This document shows, piece after piece, positions 32,626 through 41,192 of a DNA stretch of 64,000 nt. Position 1 is the first letter of the stretch. Every line of letters begins with the position of its first letter. The notes beneath the pieces were generated by a model. That model was not told the origin of the DNA. It made no database searches and saw only the letters and a list, made by a program, of their open reading frames with translations. The stretch is from [Scytonema hofmanni] UTEX 2349. GTDB taxonomy: Bacteria > Cyanobacteriota > Cyanobacteriia > Cyanobacteriales > Nostocaceae. The stretch spans positions 1,547,600 to 1,611,599 of the forward strand of contig NZ_KK073768.1 of assembly GCF_000582685.1 (NCBI RefSeq). Direction: 5' to 3'. The position numbers and the translations under genes were made by a program.

Positions 32626-34539
32626 CTAATTCTTCAAACCCACTCTAATCAATTGATAAGCACCACTGGTACCTAAATTTTCGTAATCGGCTGGTTGCAA
32701 ACCCATTTGTATCAACTTTTTCGGCTGAGAGAGAACCAGCACTGAGTCCGGTTGTGCTTTATTGGCTGCTTGTTTTTGGATATGCTTTTGAGCTTGTTCA
32801 GTAAATTTGAAGAAAGTTACATTTTGTTGAGTGTAAAATACCACAGTTGGTTTTTTAAACCCAACCATGATTAATTCTTCATTTGGTTGTTTTGCTTGGA
32901 CTGCGATCGCTGATAATTCTCTTAAGGGCAACTGACGCTCATGATCTACCAAAAATAAAGCAGGCGTCAGCACAACAATTAAAAATGCCGTAAATCCCAG
33001 TAAATTTACAACGATAATCGGTAGCCAAACGCGACGCAATAATAAAACCGCAATAATTACCGCAGAAAGTAGCCAAATTACACCCCCCAACATCGGTAAA
33101 TTTAACTGTTGAAGTTGTTGGGGAAAGTTAGGTGCAGCTGGATCTTTACCTAATAATTGGGGTAAGTGAAATAATGCTACTCCTACCGCCGATAAAAACG
33201 CTACATTTACCCAGCCACTCCAGAGGGGGAGAGGGGAAGCAGGGGGAGCAGGGGGAGCAGGGGAAGCAGAAGAAATTACCCCTTGTCCCCCCACTCCCAC
33301 AATCCCCTTATCTAAGAAAAAGTCGCTCCAGAAGAGCGTCACTAAAATTGCCGCTGCTGGCATTAAAGGTAAAACATAACTGGGGAGTTTGGTGACAGCA
33401 ACGGTGAAAAAGCCAAAGATAACAATAAACCAGACAAAAGCAAATAAACCAAGTTGTTGAGAGCGTTCTTGAGAGCGCCAATATTTTATTTGCCAAAACT
33501 TCAGCCTTGCGATCGCAACCGGCAAGTAAATTGAGTATGGCGCAAAGCCTAGCAGCACTACTACAAAGTAAAAATACCAGGGCGCTCTGTGACCATTAAC
33601 GACTTCTGTAAAGCGTTCTAGGTTGTGATAGCCAAAAAACGAGTTAATATAATTCCAACCATTGCGCCAAATTACCAACACATACCAGGGTACTGATAAA
33701 CCAAAGACAATCAGCATCCCCATCAAAAGGCGCATTTCTCGCAACACTTCTGGCAACGAACCTACGTAAAGCAAAAACGCTGCGATAATCAGCCCCGGTA
33801 AGACAATTCCCACCGGTCCTTTAGTCAAAATCGCCCCAGCAATTAGCACATAAAAAGCTAAATACCACTTATTCGGCAATAGCGATTGGCGATTAGCTAT
33901 TAAGGATTGGGAAGAATTCACTTCTGTATCTCTTCCCCATTGCCCATTGCCCATTGCCCATTGCCCATTGCCCATTCCCTCCTTTGCGTAGCCGAGAAAA
34001 AAGCATAACAAAGCTGTTGCTACGCATCCAGTTAGCAGCATATCTGAGACACCTGTTCTTCCCCAGACAATCATTTCTGGAGTCAGTGCCATGATAACGG
34101 CTCCTAAAGCAGCTGTTAACCAGCGTCGAGTCGGGCGAGAAATATGCTCTAACTCGTCAAGTCTAGCCAGATACATGAGCAAAGTGTAATACGACAGACT
34201 AATCACAGCAAGGGCAGCGATCGCACTTGGCAGACGCACGGCAAATTCATTCACCCCAATAATTGCATAGGCGATCGCTTGACACCAATAAATCAAAGCA
34301 GGCTTATCAAAACGAGTTTCACCATTGAAAAACGGCGTGATCCAATCACCCGTAACGAACATTTGGCGGGAAGCTTCGGCAAACAACGGCTCAGTCTCAT
34401 CAATCAAGCCAATACTGCCCAAATTCCACCCATAACCCACCCAAACAATCAAAATCAACCACAAAATCGATAGAGTCACAGCCAGAACTGGACGCTTTCC
34501 TAAATTGTTGAACCATCGGTCAACTGCGCGATTAGTCAT
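32626..34539 (-). CDS. ArnT-like membrane glycosyltransferase (PMT_2 family) with repeat insertions
   Basis: A 637-residue protein with about eleven membrane helices. After the first helix the LIDETEPLFAEASRQMFVTGDWITP loop carries the conserved Asp-Glu pair of lipid-linked sugar transferases; FDKPALIYWCQAIAYAI and LTKGPVGIVLPGLI are typical of the ArnT/PMT_2 group, which move sugars from polyprenyl phosphate to acceptors on the periplasmic side. Two segments are not family sequence: GMGNGQWAMGNGQWGRD and onward (about 37 residues, in-frame heptamer repeat, 33880-33990) and SSASPAPPAPPASPLPLWS (around 33220-33290). Both fall in loops and leave the frame open. The substrate is unknown. Confidence 0.85.
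   Translation of the reverse strand: MTNRAVDRWFNNLGKRPVLAVTLSILWLILIVWVGYGWNLGSIGLIDETEPLFAEASRQMFVTGDWITPFFNGETRFDKPALIYWCQAIAYAIIGVNEFAVRLPSAIAALAVISLSYYTLLMYLARLDELEHISRPTRRWLTAALGAVIMALTPEMIVWGRTGVSDMLLTGCVATALLCFFLGYAKEGMGNGQWAMGNGQWGRDTEVNSSQSLIANRQSLLPNKWYLAFYVLIAGAILTKGPVGIVLPGLIIAAFLLYVGSLPEVLREMRLLMGMLIVFGLSVPWYVLVIWRNGWNYINSFFGYHNLERFTEVVNGHRAPWYFYFVVVLLGFAPYSIYLPVAIARLKFWQIKYWRSQERSQQLGLFAFVWFIVIFGFFTVAVTKLPSYVLPLMPAAAILVTLFWSDFFLDKGIVGVGGQGVISSASPAPPAPPASPLPLWSGWVNVAFLSAVGVALFHLPQLLGKDPAAPNFPQQLQQLNLPMLGGVIWLLSAVIIAVLLLRRVWLPIIVVNLLGFTAFLIVVLTPALFLVDHERQLPLRELSAIAVQAKQPNEELIMVGFKKPTVVFYTQQNVTFFKFTEQAQKHIQKQAANKAQPDSVLVLSQPKKLIQMGLQPADYENLGTSGAYQLIRVGLKN
33938..33978. repeat. CCCATTG heptamer array inside a coding sequence
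   Basis: About five tandem copies of CCCATTG on the plus strand, read on the minus strand as MGNGQWA with a 7-residue period because three heptamers make 21 bases. It lies within the ArnT-like gene between two membrane segments. Confidence 0.85.
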
Positions 34540-34948
34540 TGGTCATCAGTCATTAGTCATTAATTACTAGTTCGCGATCGCGGATTATAACAATCAATAG
34601 TTACTAGTCAGCGACAACTAGTCAATAGTCGTTGAAAACTTAAGTTTTGTTCTTTCTAATTAGGCATGATCGCAATGGGCAATAGGAATTAAACAAATTC
34701 TTTGAAAGTAATGCCCGTTATAATACGATTCTTTCCATGCCCAATGCCCAATTCATCTAATCCTCCAGGAGACTCCCACCAAATCTGTACTCAGATTGGT
34801 GGTGAGACGCCAGTCGCTACAAGTCGGCAGAGCCGCCCAACGCGCTGGCTCAGGAATGGAGGGGGAATTACGAAACGTTCCTTGAATGCCTTTGAGCGAA
34901 TGCGAAAACAATGAGAGGAACAGTTGAGTAATTCCCAATTTCTTGGGC
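34540..34948. other. Intergenic region downstream of the first iscB, with hairpins
   Basis: 409 bases between the ArnT-like start and the iscB stop. It contains repeated TCATTAGTCATT and ACTAGTCA units (34540-34630), a short heptamer copy near 34738, and a strong hairpin formed by CCACCAAATCTG and CAGATTGGTGG (about 34776-34803). A GCCGCCCAACGCG block follows near 34830 that recurs in reverse near 52802. The hairpin may terminate iscB or mark the 3' end of that element. No gene is credible. Confidence 0.5.
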
Positions 34949-36229
34949 TTACGTTGCATACGAATAACCATCCTTTGCATGAATACGTTTACAAAATTTG
35001 TGAGATATTCCTTGAATCAATCCGTTTTTAGTTGAAATATTGAAACTACCAGATGAACGAATCGCCACTTTTCCAACATAATTACCAATCTTTTTACCAG
35101 TAGTAACAATTGCTTTAACAATGTCTCCAGTTTGAAAACCAAAATGTATTTTTTCTCTAGGTACGTGCCGATTTGGAATACCGAACTTATCGGTTCTACA
35201 TGATTGTCTAGACCCGTGACCGTTAGCTGTGATTAACAATGGTTTAATACCTTTAATGTTGAGAATTGGAGTGGATTTCCCAACACAAGCCGCATCTAGC
35301 CAGTGAGTTTTTTGGAGCATTTGTTGACTACGATTAAACTTGGTTAAACCGCCTGAACCAGTTTCTACTTGTAATCCAGTTGATTCTAACTCTCTAAACA
35401 AAGCCCAGCGTGTTGTATTAACGGCTGCCGCATCTGCCAACGGTCTTTTTGCTTGCTTCAAGATTTTTTCTAATTTACTTGGGTCTTTTTTTAAGAAGTC
35501 TTTGATATCTTTAGTCCCCTTTTTGACGTTACATTTTTCGCAACTTAGAGTGAGGTTTGTGATTGAATTAGACCCTCCCCTGGCTCTCGCATGAATATGT
35601 TCAACTTGAAAAGGAACATCTTTAATCCCGCAGTAAGCGCATTCCCTATTCCACTTTTCAAGCAAGTACTCACGAGCCTCATAACCTTGGAGAGTCCCCT
35701 GTTGATATTCGCTTCCTTGAATGTCTGAATTCCTCATTAACTGCATATCAAAGCGCACTAACTCTTGACTAATAGCCGTAATTGGTGCAAATCGACGTAA
35801 CTTATTAATCCAGGTTTTTATATTGTCAACACGACTTTGCAAGCTTGGTGCTAACAAGCCAGGACGGGTTCTATTTAAAAATCTTGGTTTGCGATATCTA
35901 GTTTTCCTAGCGCGTCTACCACGCCTTAATTGCCTTCTAGATGTCAAAGCATCTCTAATCGCAAAACCTCTGTGCTTTAATTCAGCAGCAAATACAACCT
36001 TTCCACTTGCATCGTTAACTAATGCGATGCCCGTAAATTTAGCACCAGGGTCGATTTTTAATCGCAGTGACTGAACTTCAGGGTTAGGACATAATTTTTT
36101 GAGAATAATTGTGAATGGAAATTGACGGTAAACTGCTGCTTTTTTGTTTCGTAATAACTGCCTCGCCTGTGCTGAGTGTATGGGATCTAACGGTCGTTTG
36201 TTTTGGTCGATAACGAATACTTTGGACAT
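34949..36229 (-). CDS. iscB: IscB RNA-guided nuclease (first copy)
   Basis: A 426-residue IscB, the ancestor-like relative of Cas9. The N-terminal PLMP-type region reads KRPLDPIHSAQARQLL; RuvC-I is LKIDPGAKFTGIALV with the catalytic Asp; an Arg-rich bridge helix (RRQLRRGRRARKTRYRKPR) follows; RuvC-II has ISQELVRFD with the catalytic Glu; the HNH domain spans CAYCGIKDVPFQVEHIHAR to CEKCN; RuvC-III is HWLDAACVG. All catalytic residues are present. The ribosome site AAGGAGGGACTT precedes the ATG. A structured region upstream is the likely omega RNA. No TnpA transposase is nearby, so any mobility must come in trans. Confidence 0.93.
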   Translation of the reverse strand: MSKVFVIDQNKRPLDPIHSAQARQLLRNKKAAVYRQFPFTIILKKLCPNPEVQSLRLKIDPGAKFTGIALVNDASGKVVFAAELKHRGFAIRDALTSRRQLRRGRRARKTRYRKPRFLNRTRPGLLAPSLQSRVDNIKTWINKLRRFAPITAISQELVRFDMQLMRNSDIQGSEYQQGTLQGYEAREYLLEKWNRECAYCGIKDVPFQVEHIHARARGGSNSITNLTLSCEKCNVKKGTKDIKDFLKKDPSKLEKILKQAKRPLADAAAVNTTRWALFRELESTGLQVETGSGGLTKFNRSQQMLQKTHWLDAACVGKSTPILNIKGIKPLLITANGHGSRQSCRTDKFGIPNRHVPREKIHFGFQTGDIVKAIVTTGKKIGNYVGKVAIRSSGSFNISTKNGLIQGISHKFCKRIHAKDGYSYAT

Positions 36230-36461
36230 AAGTCCCTCCTTTCGGGTAAAGTTAGCCTAGACAATGATTTAAAGGCTTTTACGCTAACAGCACGCGATCT
36301 AACCCATTACACCTGTTTAACTGTTAACCTCAGAGCTACAAACTGGCTGCGTATTCGTAGGTGAGATGACCCAAAAATCGTAGTGACTCAACACTTAGTC
36401 GGGTAAACTCTGGGCTTTCAAAGCCCCCACTGAAACGGTACTCCGTTCAGTGGTGGGTAGT
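36230..36461 (-). ncRNA. Putative omega RNA (HEARO) of the first iscB
   Basis: The 230 bases upstream of iscB fold extensively. They hold a CCACTGAACGG/CCGTTTCAGTGG hairpin, a GGGCTTT/AAAGCCC hairpin, and a core shared with the second iscB upstream region: GACTAAG, CTACGATTTTTG(G/A)GTCAT, CACC(T/A)ACGAAT, AGTTTGT(A/T)GCTCTG and AAATCATTGTC in the same order. IscB proteins use an upstream RNA of this kind (known earlier as HEARO) whose 5' end carries the guide. The exact ends are not defined; the 5' end lies close to 36461, abutting the stop codon of the preceding gene. Confidence 0.75.
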
Positions 36462-37049
36462 TTACTGACTTAGAATTAATTGCCATTCTTTGCCTTGAGC
36501 ATTCCAAACAGGTATGGGAGTTTCGCCGACAACATAGGGTCCCCAGTAACGACGAGAACCATCTTGGGCAAAAGCGACTAAAATATCTCCCTTCTCTAGC
36601 TTGAAGTTACCCTGAGGCAAAGAAAGAATTAGTCCCTTCTCATTACCTTCTCTAGGGGCAAAATCCCAATGCGCTGGCACATCGAAAGAGTTAGTTTGAT
36701 CGGGAGCAGTTTTTACAGGCGATCGCTGAAGCATTGCTAGTCGCACAGGCTGATCTGTTTGATTGCTCATTCGCAAACTGCCTTGATCCCCCGTTTTAGG
36801 AGCCGAGTTATCATTACTATATGTTAAGACGGAATTACCAGTCTCTTTACTGGTGTATTCTGCCTTGTTCTCAAAAACAGGTGCAGAATCTGTTATCTGC
36901 TTTTCAGGCTTTTTTGTAGGCGGAAGAAAAGACTTTTCTGGCTTTTCCGACTCGAAAGACACACTTATTTGAAAGTATGCCATCAGCAGTCCAAGCAGCC
37001 CCAAAGCACAAGCTACGACAGTAGCGTTACGATACACTGACGACTTCAT
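36462..37049 (-). CDS. Hypothetical membrane-anchored protein between the two iscB loci
   Basis: A 195-residue protein that I do not recognise. It has a hydrophobic segment at residues 9-30 (VVACALGLLGLLMAYFQIS) that could be a signal anchor, a polar low-complexity spacer to about residue 110, and a C-terminal globular part with LPQGNFKLEKGDILVAFAQDGSRRYWGPYVVGETPIPVW. It is likely exposed outside the cytoplasmic membrane. Its stop codon lies at the border of the first omega RNA, so the IscB element seems to have inserted at or just after its 3' end. Upstream lies a 154-base gap and then the second iscB. Confidence 0.7.
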   Translation of the reverse strand: MKSSVYRNATVVACALGLLGLLMAYFQISVSFESEKPEKSFLPPTKKPEKQITDSAPVFENKAEYTSKETGNSVLTYSNDNSAPKTGDQGSLRMSNQTDQPVRLAMLQRSPVKTAPDQTNSFDVPAHWDFAPREGNEKGLILSLPQGNFKLEKGDILVAFAQDGSRRYWGPYVVGETPIPVWNAQGKEWQLILSQ

Positions 37050-37203
37050 ATTGATAATTATTAGAAATAAGTATTTTCTTTAGGCTTGCCCAAATAGTAG
37101 CCTATTATCCAAAAAGCAACTCAAAAAAATTGCCTTTTATGGGTGAGAAACTGTAGCTTGATTTCTGTACATATCTCTACACATCTGGTCATTTTGTCGA
37201 GGT

Positions 37204-38475
37204 CTAGGCGTAGTCATAACCATCCCTCCTGTGAACAGGTGTTAAATATTCCAATTTGACAGACCTCCGTTTTTTGTCAATAACAAACTCACCGTAACCA
37301 CGCGACATTGGGCAGACTCGTGCTGTAAAAGTTCCAGCGTATTTACCTTTTGGGACATCTGCGCGAACAATGTCACCAGTACAAAACCCTAGAATTGGAC
37401 GAAGTGGACGATGTTTTTGTGGATAACCAAATTTATCCGTTTGGCAGCGTTGTCTGCCACCAAAACCTGTTGCCTTAATCTTCAAAATCTTTGTCGTAAC
37501 AAGTTTGATGGTTTCGACTACACCAATACAAGCCGCATCAATCCAGTGAGCTTTCGGTAGCTCAAACCGAACCCGATTGAACTTAGTTTGTCCTCCAGTC
37601 CCAGTACTAACAGGCAATCCAATCTGTTTAAGAGTATTGAACAGCGACCACCTAGTAGAGTTGACCGATGCTGCATCTTTGAGTGGTGTTTTAGCTTGTC
37701 GCAATACTCGATTTAAGACATCTGGCTTACCTTTGAGGAAGTCTTTGATATCTTTGTCTGTTTTGCGCTGATTACACTTGTGGCAAGCTAAACAGAGATT
37801 TGATATCCGGTCAGAGCCACCTTTCGACCTTGCCTGGATATGCTCAATTTCCAAAGGAGCGTCTTTGACACCGCAGTAAGCACACTGGCGATTCCACTTT
37901 TCTAATAGATACTCACGGCATTCGTAACCTTTTAAAGTTCCTTGCTGGTACTCAATTCCTGAAATCTCAGGATTTTGAATTGCCTGAGTATCGAACTTAA
38001 CTAGCTCCTGAACAATTCCTCCAATTGGGGCAAACCTCTGGAGGCGTTTTACCCAGGTTTCAGTTGTTAAAACACGATGTCGCAGTGAGGGAGCCAACCA
38101 ACCATTGGGACGTTTGCGATTAAGAAATCGAGATTGCCGATAACGAGTATTCCGATTTCTTCGTCCTCTACGCACCGCTTGACGATGCTGTAGCGCGTCC
38201 TTGATTTGCTGACCACGATGTTGTAACTCCATTCCCCAAATGACATCGCCTTGATTTGTAACTAGTGCAATGCCAGTAAACTTTGAGCCTGGGTCGATTT
38301 TGAGCGCAAGTGGATACACATTTGGATTTTCAATGACTCGCTTCAGTATCAGAGTGAACGGATAGCGACGAAACACGGCAGCTTTACCAGAGTCCAGAAG
38401 CTTTCTAGCTTGTGCCGGATGCACTGGATTGAGAGGAGCTTTATTTTGGTCAATCAGAAAAACGTAATTTGACAT
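37204..38475 (-). CDS. iscB: IscB RNA-guided nuclease (second copy)
   Basis: A 423-residue IscB clearly homologous to the first copy but diverged along its whole length. PLMP-like KAPLNPVHPAQARKLL; RuvC-I LKIDPGSKFTGIALV; bridge helix RQAVRRGRRNRNTRYRQSR; RuvC-II IVQELVKFD; HNH CAYCGVKDAPLEIEHIQAR to CHKCN; RuvC-III HWIDAACIG. Catalytic Asp, Glu, His and Asp are all in place. The C-terminal TAM-recognition region keeps the GGRQRCQTDKFGYP block also seen in copy one (GSRQSCRTDKFGIP). The pair are not a recent tandem duplication. The upstream region carries the matching omega RNA core. Confidence 0.93.
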   Translation of the reverse strand: MSNYVFLIDQNKAPLNPVHPAQARKLLDSGKAAVFRRYPFTLILKRVIENPNVYPLALKIDPGSKFTGIALVTNQGDVIWGMELQHRGQQIKDALQHRQAVRRGRRNRNTRYRQSRFLNRKRPNGWLAPSLRHRVLTTETWVKRLQRFAPIGGIVQELVKFDTQAIQNPEISGIEYQQGTLKGYECREYLLEKWNRQCAYCGVKDAPLEIEHIQARSKGGSDRISNLCLACHKCNQRKTDKDIKDFLKGKPDVLNRVLRQAKTPLKDAASVNSTRWSLFNTLKQIGLPVSTGTGGQTKFNRVRFELPKAHWIDAACIGVVETIKLVTTKILKIKATGFGGRQRCQTDKFGYPQKHRPLRPILGFCTGDIVRADVPKGKYAGTFTARVCPMSRGYGEFVIDKKRRSVKLEYLTPVHRRDGYDYA

Positions 38476-38755
38476 ATTCTGTCAGCCTTATTGCTAAGTA
38501 ATGTTTGCCTCTCCCAAGGGGAGACGCTTCGCGAACGACAATGATTTAAGAGCTTGCGAGTGACTGCCACACGCGGATTTATAAACCGTTAATCCGTGCC
38601 TTAATGACAATCGACAGAGCAACAAACTAGCGTTCATTCGTTGGTGTCATGACTCAAAAATCGTAGACCTCGAAAGTCTTAGTCTGCACGCTCGGTAGAG
38701 ATGTGAATAAATGTCTAACTCTGGGTAGGTTTTACCGAGCGGCTACTCTTGAAAT
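38476..38755 (-). ncRNA. Putative omega RNA (HEARO) of the second iscB
   Basis: Upstream of the second iscB the same ordered core blocks occur as in the first locus: GACTAAG, CTACGATTTTTGAGTCAT, CACCAACGAAT, AGTTTGTTGCTCTG and AAATCATTGTC. At its 5' side CGCTCGGTA and TACCGAGCG form a 9-base stem enclosing about 36 bases. Between the core end and the iscB ATG lies an inserted dispersed repeat, about 38507-38540 (TTCGCGAAGCGTCTCCCC, then TTGGGAGAGG). The RNA ends are estimated. Confidence 0.73.
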
Positions 38756-38986
38756 TAGCAGATAAAGTGTATCAAAAATATCATTTTTAGCAAAACTATA
38801 CCTGTAGGAAAGTCGTACCAACAAGCTTTTCGTCTTGGCTCAGGATGACAAGATGTATAATTTTTTATTTACGTAAAAAATCAAGAGATATTTACAATAC
38901 TATTTAAACAAACTTCTCCTCAAGCCGATATTCTTAATATAGAAGTATTTCATAATATTTTAACTTTTGCATAAAAATCTTAGGAA

Positions 38987-39319
38987 ATGCAAAATACTCG
39001 TCTCAATAATTTGTCGAATGCGATCGCTAGCCGCCTAAGGGAATGGTTTTTCAATCCTTGGCGACGACTATCGCTGCTATTGATTAGTTTTTTGTTCGGT
39101 TTCTTTTTGGGATCGGCAGTTGCTACCACAGCCGGACAAACTGCTGAATGGGATATTGTGGTAGCGGGAACTTTAGTTGTAGTGATCGAGGTTAGTAGTA
39201 GAATATTCTACCGTAGCAGCATTTTAGCAAGGCGATCGCTCTGGATAGAATCGCTAAACTATTTAAAAGTTGGTTTCACCTACAGCCTATTTCTCGAAGC
39301 CTTCAAGCTGGGATCTTGA
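38987..39319 (+). CDS. Ycf20-like protein (DUF565)
   Basis: A 110-residue membrane protein. NTRLNNLSNAIASRLREWFFNPWRRLSLLLISFLFGFFLGSAV and TTAGQTAEWDIVVAGTLVVVIEVSSRIFY are typical of the Ycf20/DUF565 family of cyanobacteria and plastids; two or three membrane helices are visible (about 27-45, 58-75). Plant relatives are linked to thermal dissipation/light acclimation, but no biochemical function is established for the bacterial protein. Confidence 0.88.
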   Translation: MQNTRLNNLSNAIASRLREWFFNPWRRLSLLLISFLFGFFLGSAVATTAGQTAEWDIVVAGTLVVVIEVSSRIFYRSSILARRSLWIESLNYLKVGFTYSLFLEAFKLGS

Positions 39320-39410
39320 GGAGACAAGGAGGAATTTTATGAGGGGAAAAGGGTAAAGGGTAAAGGAAGAAAAGTTTTTCCCTTTTCCCGTTCCCCTTTC
39401 CCCTTCCTGC

Positions 39411-39451
39411 TGCCCAATGCCCAATGCCCAATGCCCAATGCCCAATGCCCA
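39411..39451. repeat. CCCAATG heptamer array at the glycerate kinase start
   Basis: About five copies of CCCAATG precede and supply the first codons of the next gene. Each heptamer contains an ATG, and every third one is in the same frame. Confidence 0.88.
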
Positions 39452-40364
39452 ATTACATCTTTTGAAATCGATCTACCCAGCTTTTAGGGAGTTTTGCGAA
39501 ACTAGGCTACATCGTCAACCCGACGCGATGTTAGGTGTGTTGTCAGATTTGTGGCTACCTTTGGCAATGCAACTTGCATCACGCCGTCAAGAGTTGGGGC
39601 GTCCATTTATACAGGGAATTTTAGGAGGACAGGGAACCGGAAAAACGACAATGTGCGCGGTTCTTACCTTGATTTTGAAAGAGTTGGGATATCACACCCT
39701 GAGTTTATCATTAGATGACTTATACAAAACTTATAGCGATCGCCTGAAACTAACACAGCAAGACCCCCGTTTAATTTGGCGTGGTCCCCCAGGAACCCAT
39801 GATATAGACTTAGGCTTAACTGTATTAGATCGAATTCGCCACTTACAAAATCCAGTAGCAGTTCCCCGCTTTGATAAATCTGCTTACGGGGGTGCGGGTG
39901 ATAGAATCACTCCAGAAATTGTCGAAGATATAGATATTGTTTTATTTGAAGGTTGGTTTGTTGGCGTGCAACCCATCGATCCCGCAGCATTTGATACTGC
40001 ACCCCCACCAATTATTACAGATGAAGATAAAGCATTTGCTCGTGACATGAATCGTCAATTAAGCGATTATCTACCACTGTGGCAGCGATTGGACAGCTTA
40101 ATCGTACTGTATCCCAATGATTATCGATGCTCCTTAGAGTGGCGTCTCCAGGCAGAACAGCAGATGATTGCTGCTGGTAAATCAGGTATGAGCGAAAAAG
40201 AGATAGAGCAATTTGTTTATTATTTTTGGCGTTCTCTCCATCCCGAATTATTCATCAAACCATTGATAACAATGCCCACATTGGTTGATTTAGTTATCGA
40301 GATTAATACTGACCATAGTTTTGGTGCAGTTTATCAGAAATTTGGGTTTAAAACCCCGTCCTAG
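39438..40364 (+). CDS. D-glycerate 3-kinase (plant/cyanobacterial type)
   Basis: A P-loop kinase of about 308 residues. Walker A reads GGQGTGKTTM; LSLSLDDLYKTYSDRL, WRGPPGTHDIDLGL, VPRFDKSAYGGAGDR and IVLFEGWFVGVQPID are the conserved blocks of glycerate kinase GLYK, which makes 3-phosphoglycerate at the end of photorespiration. The gene-start signals are unusual: possible ATG codons at 39417 and 39438 are inside the heptamer repeat, and a TTG lies a few codons later. I choose 39438; the true start cannot be decided by sequence. The C-terminal motif FWRSLHPELFIKPL is complete. Confidence 0.85.
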   Translation: MPNAQLHLLKSIYPAFREFCETRLHRQPDAMLGVLSDLWLPLAMQLASRRQELGRPFIQGILGGQGTGKTTMCAVLTLILKELGYHTLSLSLDDLYKTYSDRLKLTQQDPRLIWRGPPGTHDIDLGLTVLDRIRHLQNPVAVPRFDKSAYGGAGDRITPEIVEDIDIVLFEGWFVGVQPIDPAAFDTAPPPIITDEDKAFARDMNRQLSDYLPLWQRLDSLIVLYPNDYRCSLEWRLQAEQQMIAAGKSGMSEKEIEQFVYYFWRSLHPELFIKPLITMPTLVDLVIEINTDHSFGAVYQKFGFKTPS

Positions 40365-40413
40365 AAAGACGGTAAAGGATAATACCGTTTTTATATGAAG
40401 ATGTATATAATTT

Positions 40414-40440
40414 AGCCCACGCAGGTGGGCTTTGTTTGTG
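40414..40440 (+). terminator. Rho-independent-type terminator after glycerate kinase
   Basis: A 7-base stem (AGCCCAC and GTGGGCT) with a short loop is followed by TTGTTTGTG. The same hairpin with its T-rich tail recurs at 52762, so it may be part of a dispersed repeat that serves as a terminator. On the other strand it would also follow the methyltransferase gene. Confidence 0.6.
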
Positions 40441-40478
40441 TAGCCCCAGGCTTCCAGCCTGAGGGCAAATGTGCAGCT

Positions 40479-41192
40479 TCAACATTTCCCCTTTTGATAA
40501 TTCAAAGCATTTTCAATTTTAAATGTACAAAGTTGACTCGGCTTACCATACAAACAAATATCCTTTTCGTAAGGGGTAATTAAAACTAGTTCTACACCCG
40601 TTAAATTAAAAGGTTCCTTATCTAAAAAAATTCCGGAGTTGTATAGCAATCTAATATCAGCACCCGTTGATATATCTAAGTTTGGTATACAATTTAATTC
40701 ATCAACTGGGTGGCTTTCCGTAATAAATACATATTTATATTGAGAAACTTTTTCTAAAATTTTCTTGACATTTTGATTAGATAAATGTTGTAAAACTTGG
40801 CGTATTAAACATATATCTCCTTGCGGTAAATCTTCTTGCATAATATCAAGACATACAAATTTTATATCTCTATTAGTATATTTTTCATTGTGGCTTTTTA
40901 TTAATTTTGGTACTATATCTACACCTGTATATTGATATTGAGTTTGACAATTTGCTAGGTTTTCCAAAAGTTGTTGACCAACTCGAAAATCACCACATCC
41001 TAAATCTACAATTTTAAGATTTTTCAAACTATTTTTCACGGCAAAATCGGTGATAAATTCACAATAAGCTCGTGAAAAAGTATTGTCTGAACCTTTTCCA
41101 GAGTAAAATTCTCCTAAATTTCCACCCCAGATGTTATTGGCATATATTCCGGCAAATATATCAGTAGTTGAGGTTTTTTGATATTGTTCCAT
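40479..41192 (-). CDS. SAM-dependent methyltransferase, class I
   Basis: A 237-residue protein with a complete Rossmann-type methyltransferase core: LKIVDLGCGDFRVGQQLL (motif I, SAM-binding), YTGVDIVPKLIK (motif II acidic residue), FVCLDIMQEDLPQGDICLIRQVLQHLS (motifs III-IV). The N-terminal IYANNIWGG...GKGSDN is shared with several methyltransferases found in polysaccharide or peptide clusters. Target molecule unknown. It stands alone; the next genes are unrelated. Confidence 0.82.
   Translation of the reverse strand: MEQYQKTSTTDIFAGIYANNIWGGNLGEFYSGKGSDNTFSRAYCEFITDFAVKNSLKNLKIVDLGCGDFRVGQQLLENLANCQTQYQYTGVDIVPKLIKSHNEKYTNRDIKFVCLDIMQEDLPQGDICLIRQVLQHLSNQNVKKILEKVSQYKYVFITESHPVDELNCIPNLDISTGADIRLLYNSGIFLDKEPFNLTGVELVLITPYEKDICLYGKPSQLCTFKIENALNYQKGKC

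Noticed and set aside
34702..34914. 70-codon frame downstream of the first iscB
   Set aside because: Covers a hairpin and dispersed repeat; sequence is low-quality and unrelated to any family I know.
34949..38475. Composite transposon formed by two iscB elements
   Set aside because: No transposase and no matching outer ends were found; the copies are in the same orientation and too diverged.
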